A DNA stretch of 64,000 bases from Cafeteria roenbergensis (lineage: Eukaryota; Sar; Bigyra; Bicosoecida; Cafeteriaceae). Position 1 is the first letter of the stretch. Every line of letters begins with the position of its first letter. The position numbers were made by a program, and so were the translations under genes. The notes below the pieces were generated by a model that was given only the letters and a program-made list of their open reading frames with translations, searched no databases and was not told the origin of the DNA. Positions 1-12,500 of this stretch are shown piece by piece. The DNA is taken from assembly GCA_008330645.1 (NCBI GenBank), contig VLTN01000032.1:186001-250000 (forward strand), written 5' to 3'.

Positions 1-3000
1 GAAGGGCGACAACGGCCTCCTCGGCGGCGGTGGGCGGGCGGGGCTCGAGGTACACGTGGATGACGTCGGTGGAGATGAGGCCGCACGTCTTGCGCAGCTT
101 CTGCACGCGGTTGGTGATCTCGCGGGCGAGGCCGCTGCGGCGCATCTCGTCCGTGATCTCGCAGTCCACGATGACAAGGAGCGAGGCGTCGCCAGCGGGG
201 TCCGCCACGAACTCGAAGCCGTAGCGAGCAGCGTCGCCGGTGAACGAGCGGGTCAGGTTCAGGCCCTCGGTGAGAACCTCACCGGCCAGGGTGGCCTTTC
301 CTGTGGCCATGAACGCCTCCACGTCCTCCGGGGTCATGGCGGCCGCCGCTTCGGCGACGGGCTTGAAGCGCTTGCCCAGGGCCTTGCCGAGCACCTTGGG
401 GTCGGCCACGACGGAGGTGGAGCACCAGGCCGCGACGTCGGTGGAGAACTCGACCTTCTCGCAGTTGAGCTCGGAGCGGATGTACTCCTCCATCACCTTG
501 GCGGCATCCACAACGGCTGCGTCGCGGTGCACCAGACGCACCGACTGCACAGGCATGCGCATGTTGATGGCGCGCGCGTCGCGCACCAGCCGGCCGCCAG
601 TGATGGCCGCGCGCATCGTGTCCACGGCGCGCTCGATGCCTTCGTCCAGGAGGCTCGCGTCCGGCTCCGGGAGGGACAGGAAGTGCACCGACTTGGCAGA
701 GCCCCACACGTCCTGGGACTCCTCGCTGTTGCGCGCGGGATGGAAGGCGCGCATGCGCTGGTAGAGCCACTCCGAGAAGAAGGGCGTGAAGGGCGACATG
801 AGGCGGGTGACGAGGCCGAGCACCTCATAGAGGCAAGAGAGGGAGTTGCGCGCCTCGTCCTCGCCCTCGCGGCCGGTGAGGCGCGCGCGGTTCAAGCGCA
901 CGTACCAGTTGGTGAGGTCGTCGATGAAGGCCACGAGGTGGGGCACCACCGTGTACAGGCGGTACTCCTCCATCTCCCCGCGGACGTACTGCGCCAGGCG
1001 CTGGGCGGCTGCCATCACCCAGCGGTCCATCAGGTTGGCGGAGGCCGCGGCGGCGGCGGCGCTCGGCTCGAAGGGGGTGCCCGACTCATCGAGGTGAGCG
1101 GCGGCGGTGGCCAGGAAGCGGAAGGTGTTGTACCAGGGGAGCATGGTCTGGCGCAGGGTCTGCATCACGCCGGTGTCGGAGAACTTGAGCGGCTCGGCGC
1201 GCACCACGGGGCTGTTGATGAGGTAGAGGCGCAGGGCGTCGGCGCCGTGGCTCTCAACCACCTTGAGCGGGTCGGGGTAGTTCTTCTTGCTCTTGGACAT
1301 CTTCTGCCCGTCTTCGGCGAGCACCAGCCCGTTGACGATGACGTTCTTGAAGGCGGGCTTGTCGAAGAGCGCCGTCGACAGCACCATGAGGGTGTAGAAC
1401 CAGCCGCGGGTCTGGTCCAGGCCCTCGGCGATGAAGTCTGCGGGGAAGCGATGCTCCTCGAAGTCCTTGCAGGCCGCCTCGCCCTCGAAGGGGTAGTGCA
1501 CCTGGGCGTAAGGCATGGAGCCGGACTCGAACCAGCAGTCGAACACCTCCTCCACGCGCTTGAGCGTGCCGCGGCCCTCCTTGGACGGGATCTCGATGCG
1601 GTCCACGTGCTCGCGGTGCAGGTCGGTGAGCGAGGCCTCGTCGATGCCCGCAAGCTCTGCGAGCTGCTTCCTGGAGTGGATGCAGACCATCTCCTCGCCG
1701 TCGTCCGAGGCCCAGATGGGCAGCGGGGTGCCCCAGTACCGGCTCCGGGAGACGCACCAGTCGCGCGCCGAGGCGAGCCAGTTGTGGAAGCGGCGCTCGC
1801 TCACAAACTCGGGCACCCACTTGCTCGCGGCGTTGTTAGCGGTGAGCCGGTCGCGCATGCCCTCGACCGCCACGAACCAGCTGGGAACGGCGCGGTACAT
1901 GATGGGGGTGCCGGAGCGCCAGCAGTACGGGTAGCGATGCACGATGGAGCTCTTCTGGATCATGCGGCCCGAGGCCTTGAGCGCTGCCATGATGGGCTCG
2001 TCGGCGTCCTTGAAGTACATGCCCGCAAAGTCGGGCACCTTGGCGGTGAACACGCCGCTCTCGTCGATGGGCAGGGGCAGGGCCTGGCCCTTGGCCACCA
2101 CGCCCTTGGCGAGGCAGACGCGGAAATCGTCCTCACCAAAGGCGGGCGCCTGGTGAACGACGCCAGTGCCAGCGTCGTCCCCGACGTACTCGTCGGCGAG
2201 CACGCGGAAGCCGGTCTCGCCGTACTCCTCCTTGAAGAAGGGGAAGAGGGGCTCGTAGCGAGTGCCCTCGAGCTCCGCGCCGGTCATCTCGGCGACCACG
2301 TCAAACTCGCCGCCCTTGTACCCCTTCTTGTTCATGGCCGGGAAGAGCTGCGAGAGGCGCGCCTCCGCGAGAACGTACACCTTGCCGGTGCTGGTGCGCA
2401 CGCGCACGTACTTGAGCGCGGGGTGGACGCAGAGCGCCACGTTGGACGGGAGCGTCCAGGGCGTGGTGGTCCACGCCACAAACTCGGCGCCGTCGGCGTC
2501 ATCCACGATGGGGAAGGAAACCACCACGGAGGGGTCCTTGATGCCGTCGCGGTAGCTGTCGGCCACCTCGAAGTTGGAGAGCGGGGTGGTGCAGCCGGTG
2601 GAGTACGGCATGACCTTGAACCCGCGGTAGACGAGGTCCTTCTTCCACAGCTGGGAGAACACCCACCAGACGCTCTCCATGTACCACGGCTCCATGGTCT
2701 TGTAGTCGTTGCGGAAGTCGATCCAGCGGCCCATGCGCGTCACCACGTTCTCCCACTCAGTGCAGTAGCGCGTGACGATGCCGCGGCAGAGGGCGTTGTA
2801 CTTGTCAATGCCCAGCTCGAGCACCTGCTGCTTGGAGCTGATGCCGTGCTGTTTGTCGATCTCAAACTCGATGGGCAGGCCGTGGCAATCCCAGCCGAAG
2901 CGCCGGCTCACGTAGTGCCCGGTCTGCGTGGCGTAGCGCGTCACCACGTCCTTGATGGTGCCCGCGAGGATGTGGCCGTAGTGCGGCAGCCCTGCGAGAC

Positions 3001-3451
3001 AATGGAACACGAGCAGGCAAGCGCACAGGCCATTGCGCAGCAGCCGCTAGGACCGGGGCCCCTCGCGGGGGACGGGGTTGGAGCGCTGCGCAAGACTCCC
3101 CCTCAAACCCGGTGCGGGCAGGCTCAGTCCGTCCGCCGAGCGCGGCGAGGCGCGGGAGTGTGCGTTCCGAGCAGAGGGCGTTCGGTCCGCTCGCGCGTGG
3201 AGATTCTCACCAGTCGCGAACGGGGGGCCGTCGTAAAAGGTGAACTCGGGGCGGTCCTTGGAGTACTCCAGCTGCTTCTTGAACGCATCCACGGCCTTCC
3301 AGAGGTCCAGGACCTCGCGCTCGGACGCGGGAAAGTCGAAGCGATCGGGGAGCTCTGCCAAGACGGACGCGAGGCCGTCGAGGCGCGCAATGCTCTCGGG
3401 GAGATCGCCCGCGACCGGGGCGGCCCCGCTAGCTGCGGCTGCGGCTGCCAT
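1..3451 (-). CDS. IARS1: Isoleucyl-tRNA synthetase, cytosolic type (3' end off window)
   Basis: Charges tRNA-Ile with isoleucine in the cytosol (class I aminoacyl-tRNA synthetase). Two exons are seen: 3451-3211 and 2991-1. The intron (GTGAGA...CGCAG) splits the codon before the catalytic signature. Exon 1 carries the eukaryotic N-terminus ending [10 protein letters not shown]; exon 2 opens with [10 protein letters not shown] (the HIGH-type motif) and FGWDCHGLP. The second signature, [12 protein letters not shown], lies near 1260-1310, and the anticodon-binding region runs to the left edge ([14 protein letters not shown]). About 1077 residues are visible; cytosolic family members have roughly 1070-1260, so a C-terminal piece may be missing. 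I chose the Met at 3451 (MAAAAAASG) because its context GCAATGGC matches other starts here. The frame is open to 3607, but that extra stretch is Arg/Ser-rich and unlike the family. Confidence 0.93.
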
Positions 3452-4183
3452 TGCAAACGGAAGCCCGAGCGCGGTGTCGCCTGCTTGGTGGCAGGAGTGC
3501 GGCAGGGCCGCTCGGCCCGAGCACGCGCGCGCGTCGAGGCAGCTGGCAGAGCGGATCGGAGATTGCGGGCGATCCGGTTCTCGCTCTTGTTTCCGCGCCT
3601 CGCTCACGCGCGAGGCTTCGACGTCGGTGGAGTCTGCTCACGCCGCGCCTACAAAGTAGACAAACGCCGGATGCGGGGGCGGGGGCGGTCATGCATCCGC
3701 GTGGAACCGGGGAAGCCGTCGTCGGAGGCTCGGAAAATGAGCTTCGCGCGCAGGACGGAGCCCACCCCCGCCCCCTCCTTTGTTGTCGCTTGTCTCGTGG
3801 CACGCACGGTTCGCCGTCCCAGCGTGCACACGCAGGCGGCCGTGCAGCCGGAAACCAAGCCTAAGGTTCAGTTGTAGCGCAGTGGAGGCCGCGAGGGACG
3901 CGGCCGCCCTGGCGGGCTGCAGCTCGCGTTTACGCCCGCGCAACATGGGCACTGCGTTGCTACCAGAGCTGCTCCCTCGGACGAAGGGGCCCGGCGAGCA
4001 GGCGGGACATGGCCCGCCCAGTGGAACCGCGAGCCAGGCAGAGCCGCAACCAGTTCAACGCTGCAGTTGCCAGCTCATATTGTTTCCGCAAGCGAAGGTG
4101 CAGCCCCGAGCCGGGACTCCGGCACTCTCCCAGTTCCTCGCCCCGGTCCCTCGGGCGCCTCGTGCTCGCATCCCGTTGCCACA
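3452..4183. other. Divergent intergenic region (IleRS / ketoacyl-CoA synthase)
   Basis: About 730 bases between the start codons of two divergently transcribed genes. It must hold both 5' UTRs and promoters. I see no recognisable core element, coding exon or RNA gene. Confidence 0.6.
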
Positions 4184-6261
4184 ATGGGTGCTGGCGGCCG
4201 CTCGCGAGCTTGCGGCGGAAAATCGAAGGAGGCGGACGAGGTCACCAAGGACCACCGCTACCTCGCCAAGGCGTACTCCATCTCCATTGTCGACTGGTGA
4301 GCCCGCGAGCGGCTGCCCCCAGGAGCGCTGCGCAGTGGGGCTAGGGACAGCACCGAGCGATGGGGGAGTGCGCCCCGGGGCGGGGTCGCTGAGAGAGGCC
4401 AACGCTCGCCCTGATGCGCTTTCCCTGCCGATTGCTTCTTTTTGTCGTCGCCGCCATGGTGGCGACAAGCGCTTCCGCGCGCTCGGCTCCCCGCCACCGC
4501 CGCTGGGGACCGTGTCGCCCCAACCCCCGTTGCAATCACGCACCCCCGCTCCGGATTCTCTCGTTCGAGGCGCAGGTGGCACGTGTCCAAGGTCTACGCG
4601 GGCTGGGTGGCCCTCGGCCTGATCGGCGTCTCAGTTGCAGTTCTTTGGCAGCCGCTCGTCGTCCCCGCCTACGCCGAGGTGGCCAACATGACCAAGGTGC
4701 GCGCGGCGCTCAACGAGCCGCTCGTCTGGACGATGCTCGTGCTCGTGCTTATGTCCATCTACACGCTCACGCCGTCCGGCAAGGCCCCCGTCTACATGAT
4801 GGATTTCGCGGTCTTCGAGCCTCCCGCGGATTGGGCGTGCTCCCACGACGACCTCATCGAGATCTGCAGGTGAGCACCCACGGGTCGCCGCGGGTCGCAG
4901 CTCGCCACGCTGGCAAGCAAGCCCCGCCACCCTGAGCAACCGGTGCTTGCTCGCGAGTCCCCGCTGCCGTTGGAACCCGCAGTCGCCACGGCAAGTTTTC
5001 CGAGGAGACCCTTGCGTTCATGCGCCGCATCCTGGATCGATCCAAGACCGGCCAGGCCACGCACTGGCCGCCTGGCACCGGTGAGCCCAATGCCCCGGCC
5101 CGCGGCGCGTAGCGAGCCGCCGAAGCCGCTGAGCGACTCCTTGCCGCTCCTCCGCCGCGCGACTCCTTGCCGCTCCTCCCTCCGCCGGCTCCCGCAGTGC
5201 GCCTGCTTCGTGGCGAGGCCACGGCCGACTGCAGCATGGAAGCTGCCCGGGAAGAGGCCCGCACTGTGATCTTCAGCTGCGTGGACGACGCTCTCAAACG
5301 CACCGGCCTGAAGCCCCGCGACATCGACTTCCTCATCGTCAACTGCTCCCTCTTTGTGCCCACGCCGTCCCTGGCAGCCATGGTGCACTCCCACTACAAG
5401 CTGCGCGCGGACTGCCGGACGTACAACCTGGGCGGCATGGGCTGCTCCGCCTCGGTGATCGGCGTCGACCTTGCCCGCCAGCTGCTGGAGGCCTCGCCCG
5501 GTTCCCGGGCGCTCATCGTGTCCACGGAGAACCTGACCCAGCAGCTCTACCTCGGCGGAGACCGATCCATGCTGGTGCAGAACATGCTCTTCCGCTGCGG
5601 CGGGGCCGCGGCCGTGCTCTCCAGCCGCGCCACCGACGGCTTCCGCGCCAAGTACAAGCTCCTTCTCACCAACCGGACGCAGACGAGCGACGACGCCGCC
5701 CTCAGCTGCGTCTGGCAGTGCGAGGACGACAGCGGCAAGCGCGGGATCCGCCTCAGCAAGGAGGTCCCCGCCATCGCCGGGCGCGCCCTCAAGCACAACC
5801 TCACCGCGATCGGCCCCTACGTTCTCCCCCTCCGCGAGCAGTTTGCAGTGCTCGTGCGCGAAGCGCTGCGCTGGGCTCACACCCGCGCAACGGCGCTCGG
5901 CGAGACCTTGGCCATCCCCGCGCTTGCCGATCTGGCCCGGCCCAAGCCCTACATCCCCAACTTCCGCAAGGGGGTCGACCACTTCTGCATCCACGCCGGC
6001 GGGCGCGCGGTCATCGACGGTGTGGCGGAGAACCTCAAGCTGTCCAGGGCCGACACCGCGCCTTCACGCGCCTGCCTGTGGCACTACGGCAACACGTCGT
6101 CGTCGTCCATCTGGTACGAGCTCCGCTTTTGCGAGCAGGAGTCCGAGGCGTGGGTTGCCGAGGACGCTGGCGCGCCGGTCCGGGCGGGCGACCGGGTGCT
6201 GCAGGTGGCGTTCGGCTCGGGGTTCAAGTGCAACTCCGCAGTCTGGCTTCGAATGCGCTGA
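4184..6261 (+). CDS. KCS: FAE1-type 3-ketoacyl-CoA synthase
   Basis: Condensing enzyme of very-long-chain fatty acid elongation in the ER; joins malonyl-CoA to a fatty acyl-CoA. Four exons: 4184-4296, 4576-4869, 4983-5080 and 5198-6261, giving 522 residues. All introns start GTGAGC and end CAG, and the phases join correctly. Two hydrophobic N-terminal segments (WVALGLIGVSVAVLW and the WTMLVLVLMSIYTL stretch) match the membrane anchors of plant KCS. The FAE1 core follows: AREEARTVIFSCVDDAL, NCSLFVPTPSLAAM and LGGMGCSAS. The catalytic triad is visible as Cys251 (GMGCSA), His434 (CIHAGG) and Asn467 (HYGNTSSSS). Length is typical of plant enzymes (about 500-530). This is the plant/algal/alveolate-type elongase, distinct from the ELO family; substrate chain length cannot be read from sequence. 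Confidence 0.95.
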
Positions 6262-6588
6262 GCCTCACCAGTGCGCTGGGCATGAGCGTGCGTGCCGCGA
6301 GAGGCGCGCCAGTGCCGCCGCGTGCGACCAAGCGGGAAGGCTGCGGGACCGAGATTCGCGGTGCACTCGCCAGAGAGAGGCGGCCAAACACACGCATCAG
6401 GCGGAAACTCGCCGACTCCCGAAGCATACGCGCAATTTGCTCGCAGGCGCACAGGCAGATGGGCAGGCGCACACTCGCACACACTGAAGAAGAAAGAGAC
6501 TCACCCTCGGAAATCGACACACATTCGCGCTTTTCGTCGCACCCTGGCAAGCGTCGGCCAGCCTTGCTGGGCGCCCTGGCGCCCTCGA
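6262..6588. other. Convergent intergenic region
   Basis: 327 bases between two convergent stop codons. It should contain both 3' UTRs and poly(A) signals; nothing else is recognisable. Confidence 0.6.
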
Positions 6589-9500
6589 TCAGCTCCAGTG
6601 CTTGAGCTGGTGAGCCCAGTCGTCAAGCTGGACCGTCAGCATGGAGGCATTCTTCTGTGCCTCGTCGGCGAAGAGGGCCGCCACGTCGGCGTCCGTCCGG
6701 TCTGAGTGGAACTGGTCGCGAAGGAACATGATGTCCTTCTTGGACCTCAGCTCCGGGATGCCGCAAGAGGTCATGAGAGAGAAGAGGGTGATCAGCAGGT
6801 CACGGTTGCCCTGCCTCCTCAGCACAGCCAGGGCCTGGCCGGCCAGCGTGAGGAACCTGCGGTACAGCTCCGAGCGCTCGCCTCCGAGGGTGTGGACCAT
6901 TTGGACGGTGAACTTGAACGAAGCGCGCTCGCGGCGCATGCCCAGCTTGTACTTCCAGTTGCCGAGGAAGTGGCCGAAATCGATGTGGAACAGGCGGCCG
7001 TCCTTGGTCACCATGAGGTTGTCGGCGTGCCTGTCGCCGATGCCCATGAGGAACGTGGCGACGCAGCTGCCCGCGCAAGATCTCGCAAACCGCTCCAGCA
7101 TTGCCTTGTAGGCCTGCCCGTCCACCAGCCCAATGTCCGCCATGGGCTCGGCCCTGGCCATGGCGATGACGGCCTCGGAGGGGCCCTGCTCCAGAAGGCC
7201 TGCGGCGCTCCCGGAGCTCATCACAGACGCGTCCGACCCGCGCCGCTGGCGCCGCCTCGCCTCCTCGGCAGCCAGCACGCCCGCGCCGAAGCGGCGCGCC
7301 GACATCGTGGGCGACCGGCTCATGAGAGCGGCGGTCGGCGAAGGCGGCGCCACGGCGCCCGAGAGCGGGGGAGAGCCGAGGCCCACGGCGGCGCTGTTGG
7401 CCCGGCCGCGCGGGTCCAACACACGGTGGCGCAAGCTGGACGACGATGCCACACCAGTCACGCCGCCGGTCGACCCCGACCGCGAGATGCGGCCGAGGGG
7501 GTGCCCGCCCGGCGGGCTGTCCCCTGCAGCGGTGGGAGAGTACCCGCCGCCGGCGCGCGGCGTCCCGCCCCAGGACCCGGACGGCGAGTCCGCCGCGGCA
7601 GAGTCGTCGTCGTCGCTGCCCTCGAACGCGGCGCTGCCGTCTCCGTCCGTGGCCGCGCCGAGCTGCTCCCTCTCCTCCGCGCGCCGTGCCTCCTGCTGCA
7701 GCCAGGTCGTGATCATGTGCGGGCGGAACACGTTGTTGGCGGCCCTGGCACCGCGGCGAGTCCCCTTCTTCATCTCCTTCGCCTCGCCCGCCAGGATGTT
7801 GCCGATGGTGTCCGAGTTCAGCACCATCTCCAGCATGCCAAGCTCGTCGCCAGTGCTGACGCATTCGTAGGGCAGCATGCACATGTCCAGGCCCTCGCCA
7901 AGCCACATGGCATTCATCACTCGCAGAACTTGCAGCGTCAGCTGGTCCTGGCGAAGGTCGTCGCCGTTCTTGTACATCACGGTGAAGTTGTCGCCGCCGG
8001 TGGCAGACTCGAAGACCAGCCACAGCGGGAGCTTCTTGGAGGACATGACGCGGCACTTTTCCGGGATGACGCCCTTGCCGATGAAGGACGGCTTGATAGG
8101 CAGCTGGAAGCTGTCCGGCCATACGATCTTGGCCAGTGCCTCGCGGGTGGCGCGCAGCCGCTGGCGCTTGCCCTTGGCCTTCTTGGCCAGGACGCTGACG
8201 GCGTAGAGGCGCTCCAACACGTACTGCTGGTGACCCAGCGCCACGCGGTGCTCGCCGCAGTGCTTGAGGTAGATGTCCAGCAGCACGCCGAAGCGGTCTC
8301 GCACGTGCGGCTGGTGCGTCTCCGCCTGCAGGTACCAGAAGAAGACGTGGCCGACCAGCGGCGGGTTGAGGAGCGACCGGCGCATCAAGAACCGGGCCAG
8401 GGCCGAGTCGTGGAACGGCTCGTTCTTTAGCACCTGGACCAGCTGCAGCATGTACAGCACCAGGTCCTGGTCGGGAAGGGTCTCGAGGCACTGCACGGCG
8501 TACGCGCGGACCTTGGGGTCGGGGAACTGGCCGTCGAGGAGCTGGAGGGCCTCGAGCGGGGACGGCACCGCCCACAGGCGCAGCAGGCGGTGCATGCGCT
8601 GCACTGCATCGCGGCGGCTCCAGTCCACAGAGCGCAGCACCTTGGAGAGGGCGGCGGGGTGGTGGCTGAGCAGGTTCCGGTTTCGCCAGAGCACCTGCCT
8701 CTCGGTCTCGTCCAGGTCGGCGAGCGGGTCGCGCGCAAGCAGCCTCTGCACAGAGGCCGGCAGCGGAGTTGACGGGTCGGGCCTGGGCTCCAGCGCAATG
8801 TCCTCGGCCCCGTGGTCCGTGAAGATGATGGGCTTGCTCCAGCTTGGCAGCTCGACCTCGAGGATCGGGGGGTCCGTGGCGTACCTGTTGTCCAGCGAGG
8901 GCACCATCGCCCCGGGGCAGTCGCCTGGCCACAGCGGGAGGCGCACGGTGCCGCGCCGCATGCACTTGTCGTACCCGAAGAGGTGCATTCCCGCCCACGC
9001 GACGGGCGTTTTCCCCTCGAGCTTCACTGTGAACACGATGCGAGTGGCGCGGGGCAGGTTGCTGATGGAGATGTTCGTGCCCAGGCGCGCGAGCGTCTTG
9101 GAGCAGTAGGGGATGCACCCTGGAGGGAACCTTGCGGCAGTGACGCCGATTGCCGCCGCGTCGTCTGCTTCTTCCTTCTCGAGGGCCTTCTGGGCCTCCT
9201 CGGCGCGGCTCTTGGCAGCCTGACGACGCGCCCCGCTCGAGGCTCCCGCGGCGGGGGACGCTGGCGAGGAGGTTGCTGTCGGCAGGCTGTGCCGATCTCC
9301 CCCGGACAGAGGGGAGTTGGACCGCGAAGGCGCCTCGACGAGCGGCAGCAGCGCCGGCGACCCGGGAATCATGCTCAGCCGCGCGCGGGAGGCCGCGCGG
9401 GACAGGCTCCGGTGGCTCGAGGTGCCCACGCTCGCGACGCCGGCAGTGTTGGAGCGGGGCCGCCCCATCCCGCCCCGCATGCTCATGGCACGGGAGAGGG

Positions 9501-12500
9501 ACCCTCTGCGCCGCGGCGAGTCCGTGGGCGGACGAGGGACGGGGCTCCGCCCGCCGACGTCGTCCGTGATGTCGTCCTCGTCGTCCTCGTCCTCGTCCTC
9601 GTCGTCAAAGTCGGCAAAGCCGCTCGACTCGGCGCGCGCCCGACCCGCGAGGTCCTCCTCCTCGAGGCGGGAGAGTGCCTCGCCGATGCGCTCGTGGCGG
9701 GCGGTGATCCACTCCTTGTCCTTCTTCACGCGCAGCGTCGAGGAGGAGCTCACAGTGTCGATGAGGTCCTCTCCGTGGAAAAGCTGAAGGCACACCGTCA
9801 CGTGCCGGCCGCTCACCATTCGCGCCATGGCGCCCCGCGCAGGAAGCGGAAGGCCACTGATCCCCTTCACATTGCACGCGAAGGTTTGCGACCCTGCGCG
9901 CCACGTGGCTGTGAAGCGGTGGCTATTGTCCAGCGCGACCTCCTGCTCAAGCGCCACCAGCGTCGCCCCCAGCTGTCGGCCCATGCCCTCGAGCAGCTCC
10001 TGGTCTCGGGCGCTGAAGGGCACGACGACGCGCCCGGGCTCGGCGACTGCCGGCGCGGCGCGCTCCAGGCCCCGGGCGCCGTCCCCGCCCTCGCCACCAT
10101 CACCGCGCTCGGCGCGGCCGCCACGCTTGTGGGGATCCCGATCGCGGCTGGCAAAGTCTGCCGCGAGGCTGTCTGCGAGCGTTGGCCGCTGGGAGGCCTG
10201 GCGAGATGCGGCGAAGCCGTAGGCCGACTGCGGGAGGGTAAGCCCGCCCGACGGGCCGTGGGCCTCTGCCCCCGCCCCAGAAAAGGCGCTGCCACGGCCG
10301 GAGCCGCCGGCCGCGGCTTCGGCGTAGGCGCTTGCCGCGGCCTGGGCGGCTTCGGGCGCCTCTTCAACGGACACGGTCTTGTTGAGCACCTGCAGAACGG
10401 CAATGACCTTGGGGCTGTCCGGGCGCGGCTTGATGGGAAGGCACAGCATGGACTGCGTGCGGAAGCCGGTGAGCCGGTCGAACGACTGGTCGAAGCGCCG
10501 GTCGCCGTACGCGTCGGGGATGTTCTCCGTGCGCCCGCTTGACACCACATCGCCGGCAATGCCCGAGATGGGCAGGCGCTGGGCCTTGGCGTCGGAGGAC
10601 ACCTTGAGGACCATCTCTCCTCGCTCCTGGTCCACAATGAAGAGGCCGACGCGCTGGCAGCCGAAGATGTTGTAGCAGGTGTGCACGGTTCGCTCGATGA
10701 TGTCGTCGACGGAGAGCTCCGGAACGAAGCAGGACATTACCGCCTCGAGCTCCTTGTGGGCGCTCTTGAGCACCATGCTGTTGAACTGGCGGGTGTGGTT
10801 CTCGAGCATGCGGGCCGCGGGCTCGCGGTGCGCGGACATGTAGCGGCGCAGCTTGTCGCTGAGCCACGGGCGCGCGGTGTGGAGGAGCAGGTCCTCAAAG
10901 GGCTCCAGACCGATGGAAATGCAGGTGGACGCCTCGGCAGCCACGCACGTTGCCGCGCGCGCGTCGCCAGTGAACAGGGAGCGCTCTCCGAACCAGTCCC
11001 CCAGCCCGTAGTAGGCGACTGCGGCGCCGAAGGGCCCGCGCGCCGCGTGGCGGTCCCCGCCAGGGTGGGCCGCGCTGATTGTGTCGTCGCTGCCTTCTGT
11101 CGACGCGTCCCCAAGGCCCACCGCCGCCGCTGCTGCCGCCGCCGTGGCAACCGCCGCGTCCTGCTGCGAGTACGCTACCACCGACCCGCTAAAGATGATG
11201 AACATGCGGTCGCCAGCGTCGCCTTGCCTCGAGATGACGGCGCCGGCCGCAAACTGCTCCACGTCGATCCGGCCGCACAGCGACACAAAGTCGTCCTCCG
11301 TCATCTGGTGGAGCAAGGGGACCGACCGGAGGAAGTCGCGGACCTCCGAGCTGCTGGGGAGCTCCGCCGACCCTGCTTCGCCAGCAGCGCCCGAAGCGTG
11401 GTGCGGAGCCCACCCGGAGGCGCTCGGGACCATCCGCTTGGACGGGCTTCCCATGTACCCTGCCGGCGAGGGCCAGCCAGAGGTGCCGGATGCCCGGCGC
11501 GGTTCCTTGTCGAAGTGCTGGTGAATCCCTCCGCCAGCGGCCTGCTGGCCCCCGGAGCGCGGCGAGGGAATTGGCACCATTGGCCCCATCGGGGTGGGGG
11601 CTAGCATGGGGCTGGCGTCGGCTACGTTCTTCGGAGCTCGGACTCGCAAGGCCATCGTGCCCCTGCCCGCCGGGGCAGCAGGAGGGGCCTGCGCGCCCAG
11701 GCGAGGAGAGCCCGAGAAGGAGGCCGGGGACTCGCTCCGCTCGCTCCGGGAGCGCGAGAGCTTGTGGTCGTGGTGCATTGGCGCAGAGCCGTGGAGGCTC
11801 GCTGGGGAGGGCGAGCCGCGGCGCGCTGCGCCCGGGTCAGCTCGGGGGAAGGCGGCTGGCCGCGAGGCGCTGGGCGCTGCGGGGTTGGGCGTGAGCCGCA
11901 TGCCGCCCCTGCGGCCCAGGTTCGCGGCGACGGACATCGAGCGGCTCGGCGGCGGGGGTGCCCGGGCCCGGCCGGAGCCGCGGGCTGCCGCGGCGGCAGG
12001 TGCCGCGGTGGCCGCGTACTGGGCCGCGGGGCTGAGGTCCGAGGCGACCGGAGACGAGTCCACCGCAGCCACGCGCTGGCCGTGCGGGCCGGCCTGGGGG
12101 AGGGACCGCGACGCGGCGCGAGCTGGGGCCGGGCCTGAGGCCGGGCCTCGGGCGGGGCTCGGCTCCGCTTGCGCATCCAGGCCGCTGCGCATCGGGCTTG
12201 GCACCTGTCCGTCGCCAAAGTCGTCGCCCTCCAGCTCCGCGTCGGGAGACGGATGAGCGGCGGGGGCTGGGGAAGAGGCGCGCGAGGCGATCGCGCTCAT
12301 CAGCGGGGACTCGGTGGTGAATGCCGCCGGCCCCCCCAGGGCGCGGTCACCGCCCGGGGTGGCCGCGGGCGAGGTGCGCGCGGCAGGATCCCCTCCGCTG
12401 TGCGCTGTGGCGCCTTGCTGGGTGGCGCTGCTGCCGGCCCGGGGGGAGGCCCGCTTGAAGGCCGCGACGTTCGCGGGCGACGGCGCCTTGACGAGGCTGT

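Noticed and set aside
56-3877. Plus-strand open frame of 1273 codons opposite isoleucyl-tRNA synthetase
   Set aside because: His/Val/Gly/Glu-rich shadow of the real minus-strand gene, a known effect of high GC at third positions; it has no domain and also spans the real intron.
8812-10542. Plus-strand frame of 576 codons inside the PI3-kinase gene
   Set aside because: Shadow frame over the C2 and GAF regions of the minus-strand gene.
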